Source: Candidatus Thorarchaeota archaeon (GTDB lineage Archaea > Asgardarchaeota > Thorarchaeia > Thorarchaeales > Thorarchaeaceae). From it: a stretch of DNA of 42,739 bases. Each line of letters begins with the position of its first letter. Position 1 is the stretch's first letter. Shown one piece after another: positions 16,854 through 25,119 of this stretch. Where the stretch lies: assembly GCA_020348985.1 (NCBI GenBank), contig CP070761.1, positions 2,071,177 through 2,113,915 on the forward strand, written 5' to 3'. A program made the translations under genes and the position numbers. Under the pieces are notes generated by a model. The model did no database searches, was not told where the DNA came from, and saw nothing but the letters and a program-made list of their open reading frames with translations.

Positions 16854-17501
16854 TCAGTCTCTTGTTGTGATGTGGTTGAGCTCTCCTTTGATCATGAGCC
16901 AAATCAGCATCCAAACCCACACGACAGCGGTGAGCGCTGTTACGATCTCAGGGATGGCCACACCACTCCAAAAGGGCGCAGGACCATACGCGTTGAGCCA
17001 AAGATACAGCGAAATGAATGGAAGAATGATTGAAACAAGAGAGAACAATCTCAAGTTCTTGTATCTGAGGAATCCTATTCCAATTATCCACATTGCCCAA
17101 GGAAAAGATGCATAGAAACCCACGGAAACCATGAAGTGAATCGGATTGAAATTCTCCGAAAAGATTCCAATGCCAATGAGGAACAACTCGGCTGAAACAA
17201 ATGGGAGCATCCCAATTCTTGTAATCGTGTCATTCAATTCCCGGATGAACGCAATCGTGGTGTAGAGTGTCAATACTCCCGCAGTAATCATCCCCGAATT
17301 GAAGATGATAGCGCGCACAAGCGGATTCGAACCAATGTCTGTTCTCGTGTAGTGACCGAGGTCGCTCAGAGCATTTCCTTCCCAGGTGAAACTCGGTGAG
17401 ATGGCTATTGCCAGAAGAATGCACACTAGAGCGACTATTGGGCCAATTATGCCGGCTAGGAGCGGCTTCGGAAGACTACCAATCCTTTCCTTGAGTGACA
17501 T
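16854..17501 (-). CDS. DUF998 family membrane protein, copy 1
   Basis: The 215-residue protein has six predicted membrane helices, the GNALSDLGHYTRTDIG motif after helix 1 and IFNSGM in helix 2. These mark it as DUF998, a family of unknown function. I start it at the ATG at 17501. A TATA-like TTATTATAG box centred near 17527 is 26 bases upstream, so the mRNA would be leaderless. The longer frame back to 17582 runs through that promoter and adds residues with no counterpart in the paralogue. It is followed 20 bases later by copy 2, so the two form an operon born of tandem duplication. Confidence 0.78.
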   Translation of the reverse strand: MSLKERIGSLPKPLLAGIIGPIVALVCILLAIAISPSFTWEGNALSDLGHYTRTDIGSNPLVRAIIFNSGMITAGVLTLYTTIAFIRELNDTITRIGMLPFVSAELFLIGIGIFSENFNPIHFMVSVGFYASFPWAMWIIGIGFLRYKNLRLFSLVSIILPFISLYLWLNAYGPAPFWSGVAIPEIVTALTAVVWVWMLIWLMIKGELNHITTRD

Positions 17502-17520
17502 AGTTTCCGGGGAGAGAACA

Positions 17521-17531
17521 CGACTATAATA
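17521..17531 (-). promoter_or_regulatory. TATA-like box for the DUF998 pair
   Basis: On the minus strand this reads TTATTATAG. Its centre is about 26 bases before the ATG at 17501, the spacing expected for a leaderless archaeal transcript. Confidence 0.45.
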
Positions 17532-17618
17532 ATCATAGTGACATTGAGTTGCGCTACCAACACATTCTTCTAAGATATGCATTTGTTCAACTCTTCATAC
17601 CTATGACCCCGAGGAAGA

Positions 17619-17975
17619 ATGATGAGCACATCCCCAGTGTGTCCATACTGTGGAACGATAAATCAACCAGAACCGCGATTTGAGTACGATGAGAAAGTAG
17701 ACATTCGCTGTGACAATTGCGGAGGAGTGTTTGAGTATCTTCCCGGCTTTGGCGCATTCTCAATCGGGGAGAGGGTGCCGTCAAAGGGGCGTGCAACAAG
17801 AGTTCGTGATGGAACTGTCTGGCCGATATCTCGAGCTGATGAGGCGGACATGGAAGGGAGATGGTACAGCGGACCCTGCGGAAGAGCGTGTGCTCTTCTT
17901 TGCTGCTTCGCAATCATTTTTCCATTCATCCTCTATGTTATTCTATTCCTAGAGACTCTGATTGGGTTGTTCTGA
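17619..17975 (+). CDS. Zinc-ribbon protein with C-terminal membrane helix
   Basis: The 118-residue protein has an N-terminal zinc ribbon (CPYC at residues 8-11, CDNC at 31-34). A basic middle region follows, then a Cys-rich segment (GPCGRACALLCC) leading into one hydrophobic helix at about residues 90-115. The ribbon would face the cytoplasm if the helix is a tail anchor. GAGGAAGA lies just before the ATG. It reads toward the CoA-transferase genes, about 100 bases upstream of them, but no functional link is evident. Function unknown. Confidence 0.65.
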   Translation: MMSTSPVCPYCGTINQPEPRFEYDEKVDIRCDNCGGVFEYLPGFGAFSIGERVPSKGRATRVRDGTVWPISRADEADMEGRWYSGPCGRACALLCCFAIIFPFILYVILFLETLIGLF

Positions 17976-18073
17976 CAGATAACGGTCAACACAGAGAAAC
18001 TGGCTTCTGTGAGTCAAAGATAAAAGGAACCCTGACCGGGCACCGAAACAGGAACGGCATTCAGGGTGAGATC

Positions 18074-18988
18074 TTGACGGAGCCAGAGATTGAGGACAAA
18101 CGAATTACCCTCGCAGAGGCAGCAAAGGAGGTGCCCGATGGTTCTACCCTTTTCTGGGGTGGCTTTGGCTATCAACGCCCGCCAATCGCGTTTTCTGCAG
18201 AGTTGGCGAGGCAGAAGAAGAGGAATCTGAACATCTGCACTTGCGGGTCCGAAGTTGACATTGAGATAATGGCAGGCTCAGGCGTAGCCTCTAGATTCGA
18301 GATCGCTTTTGCTGCCATTGAGGCATTGGGACTCTCCTACAACATGAGGCGAAGAGTTGTAGAGAAGAAGATTCAGGTGGAAGACTACAGCAACCTGGCC
18401 ATGGCCATGCGTTTCTTAGGCGGAGCTCTGAATGTCCCATTTATGCCAATTCGAAGCTTGATGGCGACCGATTTGGAGCGACTATCTAGATTCCGAGATG
18501 ACAAGAAGCTGAAGGTCATCGATTGTCCGTTCACAGGAAAGAAGATCACATTGGTACCATCACTCCAACCTGACTTCAGCATAGTACATGTGCAACGAAT
18601 AGACAAGAGTGGGAATGCGCAGATCGACGGCATTGTCGGCGAAGATATCGAGGGGTCTCGCTGCGGCAAGAAACTGATTGTGCTTGCGGAAGAAGTCATT
18701 GATGAGAAGGAGATACGACATAGGCCTGATCAGACGAAGATACCTGCAATGTATGTTGACCACGTTGTCATTACTCCCTTCGGATCACACCCGATGCAAG
18801 TACACGGATATTACGACTATGATTTGGAGCATCTCATGATGTTCCACAAGCTAACTCAAACCGAAGACGGTTGGCAAGAATACTTCGAGCACTACATCAT
18901 GGGCGTGGAAGACCATTTTGCCTACTTGGATAAGGTGGGATGGGACAGACTGATGAGCCTGAGGGCCAGAGAGCCTTGGGGGTATTGA
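18074..18988 (+). CDS. CoA-transferase family I, alpha subunit (GctA/IpdA-like)
   Basis: The 304-residue protein has the family I CoA-transferase alpha fold: KRITLAEAAKEVPDGSTLFWGGFGYQRPP at the start (the Gly-rich CoA-binding turn), a CGSEVDIEI strand, and LVPSLQPDFSIVHVQRIDKSGNAQIDG with GEDIEGSRCGKKLIVLAEEVI. I choose the TTG at 18074, with GGTGAG at 18065-18070 just before it. A longer frame from 17861 overlaps the zinc-ribbon gene and adds 71 residues unlike the family. It is followed 2 bases later by the beta subunit. The set resembles glutaconate CoA-transferase and the IpdAB ring-opening hydrolase; which reaction it performs is open. Confidence 0.82.
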   Translation: MTEPEIEDKRITLAEAAKEVPDGSTLFWGGFGYQRPPIAFSAELARQKKRNLNICTCGSEVDIEIMAGSGVASRFEIAFAAIEALGLSYNMRRRVVEKKIQVEDYSNLAMAMRFLGGALNVPFMPIRSLMATDLERLSRFRDDKKLKVIDCPFTGKKITLVPSLQPDFSIVHVQRIDKSGNAQIDGIVGEDIEGSRCGKKLIVLAEEVIDEKEIRHRPDQTKIPAMYVDHVVITPFGSHPMQVHGYYDYDLEHLMMFHKLTQTEDGWQEYFEHYIMGVEDHFAYLDKVGWDRLMSLRAREPWGY

Positions 18989-18990
18989 CC

Positions 18991-19764
18991 ATGGAGAAGT
19001 TCAGTAGGATAGAATTCTTGGCGGCGATTGCATCGACACATGTTAGAGATGGGGAGAATGTGTTCGGTGGAACAGGACTTCCACTACTAGCTGCACTGCT
19101 TGCCAAAGAGACCCATGCACCAAACATCAATCTGATTTCTGAGGCAGGTTTCATTGATGCACGTCCAGTAGAAGTCCCTCTTTCGGTAGCTGATACGAGA
19201 TATTACTACGGGTCTTCCGCGTCAATAGGTCTCATTGAGACTCTGGGATTCATTCTTCAAGGCGGCCGTATAGATGTAGGGTTCCTGGGCGCGGCTCAGA
19301 TAGACGAGTATGGCAATTTGAACACCAGCTACATCGGAACTTATGACAATCCCAAAGTCAAACTACCGGGCAGCGGAGGCGGAAATGACATAGCATCTTC
19401 TGCCAAGCGTCTAATCATAATCATGACACATGACAAGCGCAAGTTTGTCAAGAAATTGGACTACATGACTAGTCCAGGTCACCTGCAAGGTCCCGGCTCT
19501 CGCGAAGAGTGGAGTTTCGTGGGTGGTGGTCCAGAGGTCGTCATAACCGACATGTGTCAGATGGACTTTGACCCTGAAACGCTGAGGATCCGGTTGAAAT
19601 CTGTTCATCCGGGCTACACGGCGCAGGATGTTCTTGACAATGTCATGTTCGATCTGATTGTGCCAGATGATATTCCAACTACTCCCTTACCAACTGCCGA
19701 ACAGATAGAGATAATGCATAGGCTTGATCCTAAGGGTATCTATCTAGGGAAAGGCAACGAATAG
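18991..19764 (+). CDS. CoA-transferase family I, beta subunit (GctB/IpdB-like)
   Basis: The 257-residue protein carries the beta-subunit pattern FGGTGLPLLAALLAKETHAPN, then ISEAGFIDARP, where the Glu occupies the position of the catalytic residue in the (S)ENG motif of family I transferases. It continues with GRIDVGFLGAAQIDEYGNLN and PGSGGGNDIAS. I use the ATG at 18991, 2 bases past the alpha-subunit stop. The upstream extension from 18940 lies inside the alpha gene. It acts with the alpha subunit to move CoA between acids, or possibly to hydrolyse a CoA thioester. The neighbouring HAD gene is 17 bases away. Confidence 0.82.
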   Translation: MEKFSRIEFLAAIASTHVRDGENVFGGTGLPLLAALLAKETHAPNINLISEAGFIDARPVEVPLSVADTRYYYGSSASIGLIETLGFILQGGRIDVGFLGAAQIDEYGNLNTSYIGTYDNPKVKLPGSGGGNDIASSAKRLIIIMTHDKRKFVKKLDYMTSPGHLQGPGSREEWSFVGGGPEVVITDMCQMDFDPETLRIRLKSVHPGYTAQDVLDNVMFDLIVPDDIPTTPLPTAEQIEIMHRLDPKGIYLGKGNE

Positions 19765-19781
19765 AAGGAGCCGGATCTGGG

Positions 19782-20528
19782 TTGGCTTCAGTGGACTTAA
19801 CCAAATTTGACGCAGTACTATTCGACTTAGATTCGACATTAACCAACACGCAGAACTATCCCATTGAAGCATCAGAATGGCTGTTGAAGCAATTGACTGA
19901 AGACACTTCGGAGATTCTTGCGCCGTATGTAAGGTCGCTCTTTGGATACTATCGGGCAGGTATTGATGAGATTGCCGCAGGGGGTGTCTATCGATCACCG
20001 GCTGACATAATCAGAAAAGCAGTTCTCCAAAGCCTAGATGAAATCGGACTGAAGATTGAGACTGATACACTCGACAATGCGCTAGAGGTCTTCAAACAGT
20101 TGCACATTGATCGTTCAATTCCGGCGCACGGCGTAGAGAATCTTTTGCGTAAAATCAAGAAGCACTCTCTAAGAATGGGTGTCTTCACGAATTCCTTCCA
20201 AGGCAATGCAGAAATCATTCTAAGGAGACATGCTCTTGCCGACTTCTTTGAGGTCATAGCCGATGGTAGCGACATTCCTGCATTCAAGCCGATGAAAGAG
20301 GCCTTCTATTTCATGGCAGAGAAGATGAATGTCCCGACTTCGTCATGCATCTACGTGGGCGACGAATACTATTCAGATATTGTCGGTGCTACCTCGGCAG
20401 GAATGAGCGCAGTGTGGATCAACAAAAGAGGAAGATCCCTTGAGGAGAATCTGAAGCGGTATGGCCAGGAGACGAACCCGATCCTTGTTCTGGATTCAAT
20501 ACTGGACCTCAGCAATTTCTATCCCTAA
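19782..20528 (+). CDS. HAD-superfamily phosphatase
   Basis: This 248-residue HAD hydrolase has motif I DLDST (nucleophile Asp at about residue 15), motif II with VFTNS, the KPMKEAF lysine of motif III and the GDEYYSD acidic pair of motif IV. A helical cap domain lies between motifs I and II. It would dephosphorylate a small metabolite in the cytoplasm; the substrate is unknown. It starts at a TTG with AAGGAG at 19765-19770 upstream. A GTG at 19791 is the alternative. It lies 17 bases after the CoA-transferase beta gene, probably in the same transcript. Confidence 0.8.
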   Translation: MASVDLTKFDAVLFDLDSTLTNTQNYPIEASEWLLKQLTEDTSEILAPYVRSLFGYYRAGIDEIAAGGVYRSPADIIRKAVLQSLDEIGLKIETDTLDNALEVFKQLHIDRSIPAHGVENLLRKIKKHSLRMGVFTNSFQGNAEIILRRHALADFFEVIADGSDIPAFKPMKEAFYFMAEKMNVPTSSCIYVGDEYYSDIVGATSAGMSAVWINKRGRSLEENLKRYGQETNPILVLDSILDLSNFYP

Positions 20529-20564
20529 CACAAGCCTAATCTTACTTGCTACGTACTAGACATA

Positions 20565-20574
20565 GTTATTAATC
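20565..20574 (+). promoter_or_regulatory. TATA-like box for the 149-residue protein gene
   Basis: GTTATTAATC lies about 50 bases before the ATG at 20619. The predicted start near 20595 leaves a short leader that contains the ribosome binding site. Confidence 0.35.
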
Positions 20575-20618
20575 CGCCAAATGGACTGAGACTTAGACTC
20601 AGAAAGGAGCAGAGAGAC

Positions 20619-21068
20619 ATGAGTAGAGACGATGAATCTCATGGTCCAATGAGGGCAAGGACGGATCTTATCGATCTACTGACATGTGACCCTAAGAACA
20701 CAGAGATCATTGCCACGATTGTCGAAGCAGAATTGCGGGGAATAAAGGACAGCGAATTGACTGAAGAGATGTCCAATGCATTGACTGAAGCTGCCAATAG
20801 AGCTGCGCTCGACCCCGAAGCTAGGGACAATGTTCTTTATTGGATAACTGAGACTAGTCCTGACGCCCGGCAGCTGATACTCGTGAAGACAATCGAGGAG
20901 CTGCTGAGTCTTGATCAATGTCGACCTGCAGCACTTGATGCGCTTGCGCGTGTATCATCTGAAGAGAACGTGAGTCTTGTTATGGAGTGGGTCGAGAAAG
21001 GAGTTCTAACGCTTGACCAAGCAATCTATGTTCTGCTCTATCCCGACTCAACTACAGCACTTACATAG
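20619..21068 (+). CDS. Small all-helical cytoplasmic protein, unknown function
   Basis: The 149-residue acidic protein is predicted to be nearly all helical, with recurring ALxALARVSSEE-like segments that look like one or two degenerate HEAT/ARM-type hairpins. It has no signal peptide, membrane helix or metal motif. AAAGGAG at about 20603-20609 precedes the ATG, and a TATA-like box lies further upstream. Its 3' end overlaps the convergent small gene at 21038-21304 by about 31 bases. I do not recognise a family. Confidence 0.65.
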   Translation: MSRDDESHGPMRARTDLIDLLTCDPKNTEIIATIVEAELRGIKDSELTEEMSNALTEAANRAALDPEARDNVLYWITETSPDARQLILVKTIEELLSLDQCRPAALDALARVSSEENVSLVMEWVEKGVLTLDQAIYVLLYPDSTTALT

Positions 21069-21304
21069 GACTTAGAACTACATCTGCGCGCCTCGCCATC
21101 TCTTGGGAACCAAATCTTGTCTGCAGCAAATCGACCCCTTGAAAGTTTGATGCCAAAACAGACCCTAGCATCCACGAGCTGCGCCTGTTTTTCCGACTTC
21201 ACGTACACTTGGAAGGATTTCAGAGAAAAGACATAATCCGTCTCGTCTCCTTTGCATGCTTTCAAGGCATCGATAAAGCTTCCAGGAAAGAAATCGGCCC
21301 TCAT
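21038..21304 (-). CDS. Hypothetical 88-residue protein with its own promoter and ribosome binding site
   Basis: On the minus strand an ATG at 21304 is preceded by AGGAGG (complement of 21308-21313). A TATA-like GTATATAATG (21347-21357) would start transcription near 21327. Both elements argue that this small frame is a real gene and not a shadow. The product is basic, with a few cysteines and aromatic residues (FSLKSFQVYVKSEKQ in the middle), and shows no known motif. The 3' end overlaps the convergent 149-residue gene by about 31 bases. The frame extends upstream to 21349, but that segment would precede the predicted transcript start. Confidence 0.5.
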   Translation of the reverse strand: MRADFFPGSFIDALKACKGDETDYVFSLKSFQVYVKSEKQAQLVDARVCFGIKLSRGRFAADKIWFPRDGEARRCSSKSYVSAVVESG

Positions 21305-21346
21305 AGCCCTCCTTTTCTGACACGATTGACAACCGTTTCTAACAGT

Positions 21347-21358
21347 CATTATATACTA
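21347..21358. promoter_or_regulatory. Shared, nearly palindromic TATA box for two divergent genes
   Basis: ATTATATACTAA reads as a TATA box on both strands. It lies about 25 bases before the likely starts of the minus-strand gene at 21304 and the plus-strand gene at 21402. Confidence 0.4.
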
Positions 21359-21401
21359 ACTTCTCGCGGTTTATGTCAGGTGAATAACACTGAACAACCG
21401 C

Positions 21402-22547
21402 ATGAAGATAATCATCAGTTTGTTCCTAGCAGCGTTCTTGCTCGGGCCATTCGTGACCGCAGCAAATGCACAAGATCCTGGAATGATGCAGGACCCTGAA
21501 AACCACGGAATGCCGCACCACCAAGTTGGCGAGGACAATTCAATCTGGATTGGTACTGATCTCATAACCATCAGAGCTAGCGATCAGACTCCACACTTAC
21601 ACTTCTGGTTCACAGGAGATGAGAATGGATCTCTGGCGAAGTTCTCAGCAAACTATGTCATGCTGGCCGAGTTTGAGGATGCAAACGGCGATAGCGCATA
21701 CCAGTCGGATGAAGTGCTGTACCACGCGCCTCTATCTGCTTATGAGTGGAGTGTCCAAAGTGGATCGATTGTCAATGAATCTGGAGCGACCACGGAAGTC
21801 TGGCTCAAGTACACCAAGGGTGGCATCAGAAGCGACGGAATGCACGGGCCTCCAATGCATGGTATGCCCGGAACTGGCATAGGGTCGGCAGAGCGCTTTG
21901 AGGACGTGACGATCCAGATTTGGGCTCACATCTACTTTGAAGACTACTACGGTAACGTCACCGATGACCAAGGTGTACAGGCCGAATTCACTGTTGCTGG
22001 TGGATCTGAATTAAAGATGGACATTGAAATAGGCAATTTCCCATTCAGTAGTGAGACCTCCAGTGTTGCCCTTCAGCTGGTTCTCAATGAGAACGAAGGG
22101 CTACAACAGCAGCATCATTTTCGTACTCATGAACATCACAGGCTTGTCAACGGTACATCTTTAATGAATTGGACTGGATCCGGCGGCAACGAGACGATGT
22201 TCTACAGGATGGAGAACACTACCAGACAGCACATCGATTTCGTTGATGGAAACACCGACTTAGCTCAAGGATTCTTCAGCTGGATCGACAAGGCAGTCAT
22301 CACACTACCCGGTGGCGAATCTGAGGTAGTTAATGTCTCAGCATCCTACGTGCCGACAGGCCACGGGTTAGCACTGACATTGTCGTATCCGAACTTCAAC
22401 GGAGGCTCAATCCTTCATGACCCATCGATTGGTCTCTACGAAGGGACCTCGCCGGTCACAGAACCACTTGATGCCTTCGTCATTGCGGCAGGCATTGGCC
22501 TAGTGGCCGTGTTTGGTGTAATCATAGTTCTTGTTAGAAGGAGGTAG
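21402..22547 (+). CDS. His/Met-rich surface protein, membrane-anchored
   Basis: The 381-residue protein has a signal peptide (residues 1-22, cleavage likely after ANA), a large extracellular domain and one C-terminal membrane helix with an RRR stop-transfer tail. Its mature N-terminus and middle are rich in His and Met: DPGMMQDP, GMPHHQV, MHGPPMHGMPG and LQQQHHFRTHEHHR. Such clusters often bind copper or other soft metals, but no known domain is visible and metal binding is inference. It lies 118 bases upstream of a membrane-spanning regulator with its own promoter, and a terminator follows directly. The ribosome binding site is weak. Confidence 0.7.
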   Translation: MKIIISLFLAAFLLGPFVTAANAQDPGMMQDPENHGMPHHQVGEDNSIWIGTDLITIRASDQTPHLHFWFTGDENGSLAKFSANYVMLAEFEDANGDSAYQSDEVLYHAPLSAYEWSVQSGSIVNESGATTEVWLKYTKGGIRSDGMHGPPMHGMPGTGIGSAERFEDVTIQIWAHIYFEDYYGNVTDDQGVQAEFTVAGGSELKMDIEIGNFPFSSETSSVALQLVLNENEGLQQQHHFRTHEHHRLVNGTSLMNWTGSGGNETMFYRMENTTRQHIDFVDGNTDLAQGFFSWIDKAVITLPGGESEVVNVSASYVPTGHGLALTLSYPNFNGGSILHDPSIGLYEGTSPVTEPLDAFVIAAGIGLVAVFGVIIVLVRRR

Positions 22548-22577
22548 AGTCTGGCTCTACCCCCTCTTTCTTTTTCT
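22540..22577 (+). terminator. Hairpin terminator overlapping the stop codon
   Basis: GGTAGAG (22543-22549) pairs with CTCTACC (22555-22561) around a 5-base loop, with further G-C pairs beyond a single mismatch. The T-rich tract CTCTTTCTTTTTCTT follows. The TAG stop of the surface-protein gene lies inside the left arm. Confidence 0.6.
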
Positions 22578-22603
22578 TGCACTTGAATCTAGCATACGAC
22601 TAT

Positions 22604-22611
22604 CTATATAC
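22604..22611 (+). promoter_or_regulatory. TATA-like box for the membrane regulator gene
   Basis: CTATATAC about 55 bases before the ATG at 22666 predicts a leader of roughly 30 bases. Confidence 0.4.
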
Positions 22612-22665
22612 GGAGACATAAGAGTGAACTCAAAGAGCATATCATGCTTCAAAAGAAGTGATTCG

Positions 22666-23661
22666 ATGAGAACTGAGCGTATTCTTCTTCTCACTATTGT
22701 ATTGCTTGTAAGCGCAGCGCCGCAAAACATAGTGACAGCTCAGACGACTTCTGAATCGAATCTTGTTCTCGATCCGATTGTAGTGACTGCGAGATTGATT
22801 GCTGACGGCACGACAGTTCTCGAAATCCGCGCCCTGGCCAAGAATGTAGGTAACGAGTCGATCGAATCAATTAATCTGCGAATTGACTCACTTGATGCGG
22901 AGTTGGTTGATGCTTCGGCCGAAGGAATGGAATTGGACGCAACCCTTTTGGTCAGAGATCGATTCACTGAAGTAACGCTGAATCCACAATATCCCATCGG
23001 AACCAACGATACCCTTCCGATTACTGTCGAACTTCTTGTCGGAGACCTCCAATCATTTCAAACGGAGGACTTCTCTTCCACTCTCCTGGGAGATTTCACT
23101 TACTACACCAGGCCAACATCAACGTTGGGCAATTTCACATTCATAGTCAGTCTCCCCTCCACGGCCATTTTGTCTCAACAGTCAGCAGTACCAGTGTATC
23201 CCACTTCTGATTTCAACTGGACAGATGGAACGTCACTCTCATTTTCCTGGTTCACATCTGAACTGCAACCTGGTCAGGAACGGGTCTACATTGTCAAATA
23301 CCAGCTCGAGTTGACCTCCATGACATCGAGCGCCTTCACCGTAGAGATTCTTTTGTTCACACTGGCCGGGGTCGCTCTGGGATCTGTTCTCACAATTGGA
23401 GTTCCGAAGGCTATTCGAAGATTGAGAATGATTGGTCCAGTAAGGGTTGCAGGCATAACCCAAGAAGAGGAAGTCCTTCTAGATGTAATTCGAAGGAAGG
23501 GAGGATCCTGTGCTCAGAAAGAACTCTATACTGAATTTGACATGTCCCAGTCAAGAGTCAGTCTTACCCTGACCAATCTGGAACAGCGCGGACTCATTCG
23601 TAGGATACGCGAAGGCCGTGTAAACATGGTATACATTGTTGAATCCTCAGACTCTGAATAG
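22666..23661 (+). CDS. Membrane-spanning transcription regulator (extracellular domain, one helix, winged HTH)
   Basis: The 331-residue protein has a signal peptide or N-terminal anchor (residues 1-25), an extracellular domain of about 200 residues with beta-rich character, one membrane helix (about 223-248) and a basic junction. It ends in a C-terminal winged helix-turn-helix (about 265-325; EEEVLLDVIRRKGG, then SQSRVSLTLTNLEQRGLI). The layout places a sensor outside and a DNA-binding domain inside, a one-component system seen in some archaea. I use the ATG at 22666, preceded by GAAGTGAT. The earlier frame from 22531 lies inside the upstream gene and terminator. The adjacent surface protein at 21402 is the obvious candidate target or partner. 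Confidence 0.75.
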   Translation: MRTERILLLTIVLLVSAAPQNIVTAQTTSESNLVLDPIVVTARLIADGTTVLEIRALAKNVGNESIESINLRIDSLDAELVDASAEGMELDATLLVRDRFTEVTLNPQYPIGTNDTLPITVELLVGDLQSFQTEDFSSTLLGDFTYYTRPTSTLGNFTFIVSLPSTAILSQQSAVPVYPTSDFNWTDGTSLSFSWFTSELQPGQERVYIVKYQLELTSMTSSAFTVEILLFTLAGVALGSVLTIGVPKAIRRLRMIGPVRVAGITQEEEVLLDVIRRKGGSCAQKELYTEFDMSQSRVSLTLTNLEQRGLIRRIREGRVNMVYIVESSDSE

Positions 23662-23666
23662 AAAGG

Positions 23667-23675
23667 CTTTATATC
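23667..23675 (+). promoter_or_regulatory. TATA-like box for the methylmalonyl-CoA operon
   Basis: CTTTATATC about 50 bases before the GTG start at 23722. The predicted start near 23697 leaves a 25-base leader with a good ribosome binding site (GAGGTGAG at 23710-23717). Confidence 0.5.
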
Positions 23676-23721
23676 AACACTGAGAGTCCTCCGACATTCA
23701 GAGCATTTCTGAGGTGAGTGC

Positions 23722-24123
23722 GTGTCCTCAAGGAAAATCCGAGTACTCGTTGCAAAACCCGGGCTCGACGGCCACGACAGGGGCGCAAAGGTCGTGGCAA
23801 GAGCATTACGCGATGCGGGAATGGAAGTGGTCTACACTGGATTACGGCAGACTCCGGAGATGATTGTGGAGGCTGCGTTACAGGAAGATGTGGATTGCAT
23901 AGGGATGAGTATTCTAAGTGGTGCACACATGGCACTCTTCCCTAAAGTTACAGAGCTACTGAAGAAGGAAGGCGTTGACGACATTCTGGTTATCGGCGGT
24001 GGAATCATACCAGAGGATGATATTCCTGCGCTGAAAGCGGCTGGCATCTCAAAGTTGTTCGGCCCTGGAACTCCTCTTGAAGAGATTGTCGAGTTCGTCC
24101 GGAACAACGTCAAGAAAGCCTAA
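23722..24123 (+). CDS. Methylmalonyl-CoA mutase, B12-binding (small) subunit
   Basis: The 133-residue cobalamin-binding domain has the DxHxxG motif (LDGHDRG, the lower-ligand His at residue 18), the conserved SILSGAH strand and the VIGGGIIP turn that holds the nucleotide tail. In bacteria this domain is fused to the mutase; here, as in many archaea, it is a separate gene. It starts at a GTG with GAGGTGAG 4 bases upstream. It leads an operon with MeaB, the large subunit and the epimerase, all on the same strand with gaps of 12-24 bases. Confidence 0.92.
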   Translation: MSSRKIRVLVAKPGLDGHDRGAKVVARALRDAGMEVVYTGLRQTPEMIVEAALQEDVDCIGMSILSGAHMALFPKVTELLKKEGVDDILVIGGGIIPEDDIPALKAAGISKLFGPGTPLEEIVEFVRNNVKKA

Positions 24124-24147
24124 GATTCGCCAAGTGAGGGCGATTCG

Positions 24148-25107
24148 TTGTCAGCCGATAAGCTTGTCGAGGGTGTTCTGAAAGGCAAGAGGAGATCACT
24201 TGCGCGTCTCATTTCAATGATCGAGAATGAAGACCCCTCCGCAGATGAAGCTCTGAGTACACTCTACAAGCATACCGGGAAAGCACACGTCATAGGAGTC
24301 ACTGGGCCTCCAGGATCCGGAAAGAGTACAATCGTAGCAAGAATGACAGCTGAACTCAGAAGACGTGTCAGGACCATTGGGATAGTATGTGTAGATCCGT
24401 CAAGCCCGTTCAGTGGTGGAGCTCTCCTCGGTGATCGTATAAGAATGCAGGAGCATACACTCGATAGCGAAGTTTTCGTTAGGAGTATGGGCACAAGAGG
24501 TCATCTTGGAGGTCTTGCCAGGGCCACGTCCGATGCTGTACGAGCTATTGATGCGTTTGGGAAGGACATAGTTATTGTGGAAACAGTGGGTGCGGGACAA
24601 TCCGAAGTTGAGGTTGTGGAGCTAGCTCACACGGTGATAGTCACCGACGTGCCCGGGAGCGGTGATGACATTCAAGCCATCAAGGCTGGCATAATGGAGA
24701 TAGCCGACATCTTCGTTGTAAACAAATCCGACTTGGATGGGGCTGACAAGAAGGTAACAGAGATCAATGCGATGCTTGATATCGCCCCAAATATGGAAGA
24801 TTGGCGTCCACCTGTGCTCCTCACAAACGCCAACTCGGGTGAGGGCATTCCTGAGCTCGTCGACAAGATAGAGGAGCACATGAAGTATCTTCATGAGAGC
24901 GGGACTCTTGAGACGAGAGGTCTCAAGCGAAGTCGTGAAGAGCTTGAGAAGCTTATGGAATACAAGCTCACGAGGGAGCTTCTTACCAAGCTCCAAGGTA
25001 CCCGTGAGTACGATGAGGCAATCAAAAAGATAGCAGAACGCAAGGACGACCCATATACGGTTGCCGAACGATTGATAGCTGAGTTTCTTGTGAAACACAG
25101 AGAATGA
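24148..25107 (+). CDS. meaB: MeaB/ArgK-type GTPase, mutase chaperone
   Basis: This 319-residue G3E-family GTPase has a P-loop GPPGSGKST at 53-61, the conserved VDPSSPFSGGALLGDRIRM segment, ETVGAGQSEVEV, and NKSDLDGADK for guanine recognition. MeaB loads and protects the B12 cofactor of methylmalonyl-CoA mutase. It starts at a TTG (24148) with GTGAGG upstream. It lies between the two mutase subunit genes, which confirms the role. The C-terminal helical region seen in the family is present. Confidence 0.92.
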   Translation: MSADKLVEGVLKGKRRSLARLISMIENEDPSADEALSTLYKHTGKAHVIGVTGPPGSGKSTIVARMTAELRRRVRTIGIVCVDPSSPFSGGALLGDRIRMQEHTLDSEVFVRSMGTRGHLGGLARATSDAVRAIDAFGKDIVIVETVGAGQSEVEVVELAHTVIVTDVPGSGDDIQAIKAGIMEIADIFVVNKSDLDGADKKVTEINAMLDIAPNMEDWRPPVLLTNANSGEGIPELVDKIEEHMKYLHESGTLETRGLKRSREELEKLMEYKLTRELLTKLQGTREYDEAIKKIAERKDDPYTVAERLIAEFLVKHRE

Positions 25108-25119
25108 AGGTGGTTATCA

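Noticed and set aside
24622..25098. 158-codon minus-strand frame inside meaB
   Set aside because: Antisense shadow of a strongly conserved gene; no start signals or protein features.
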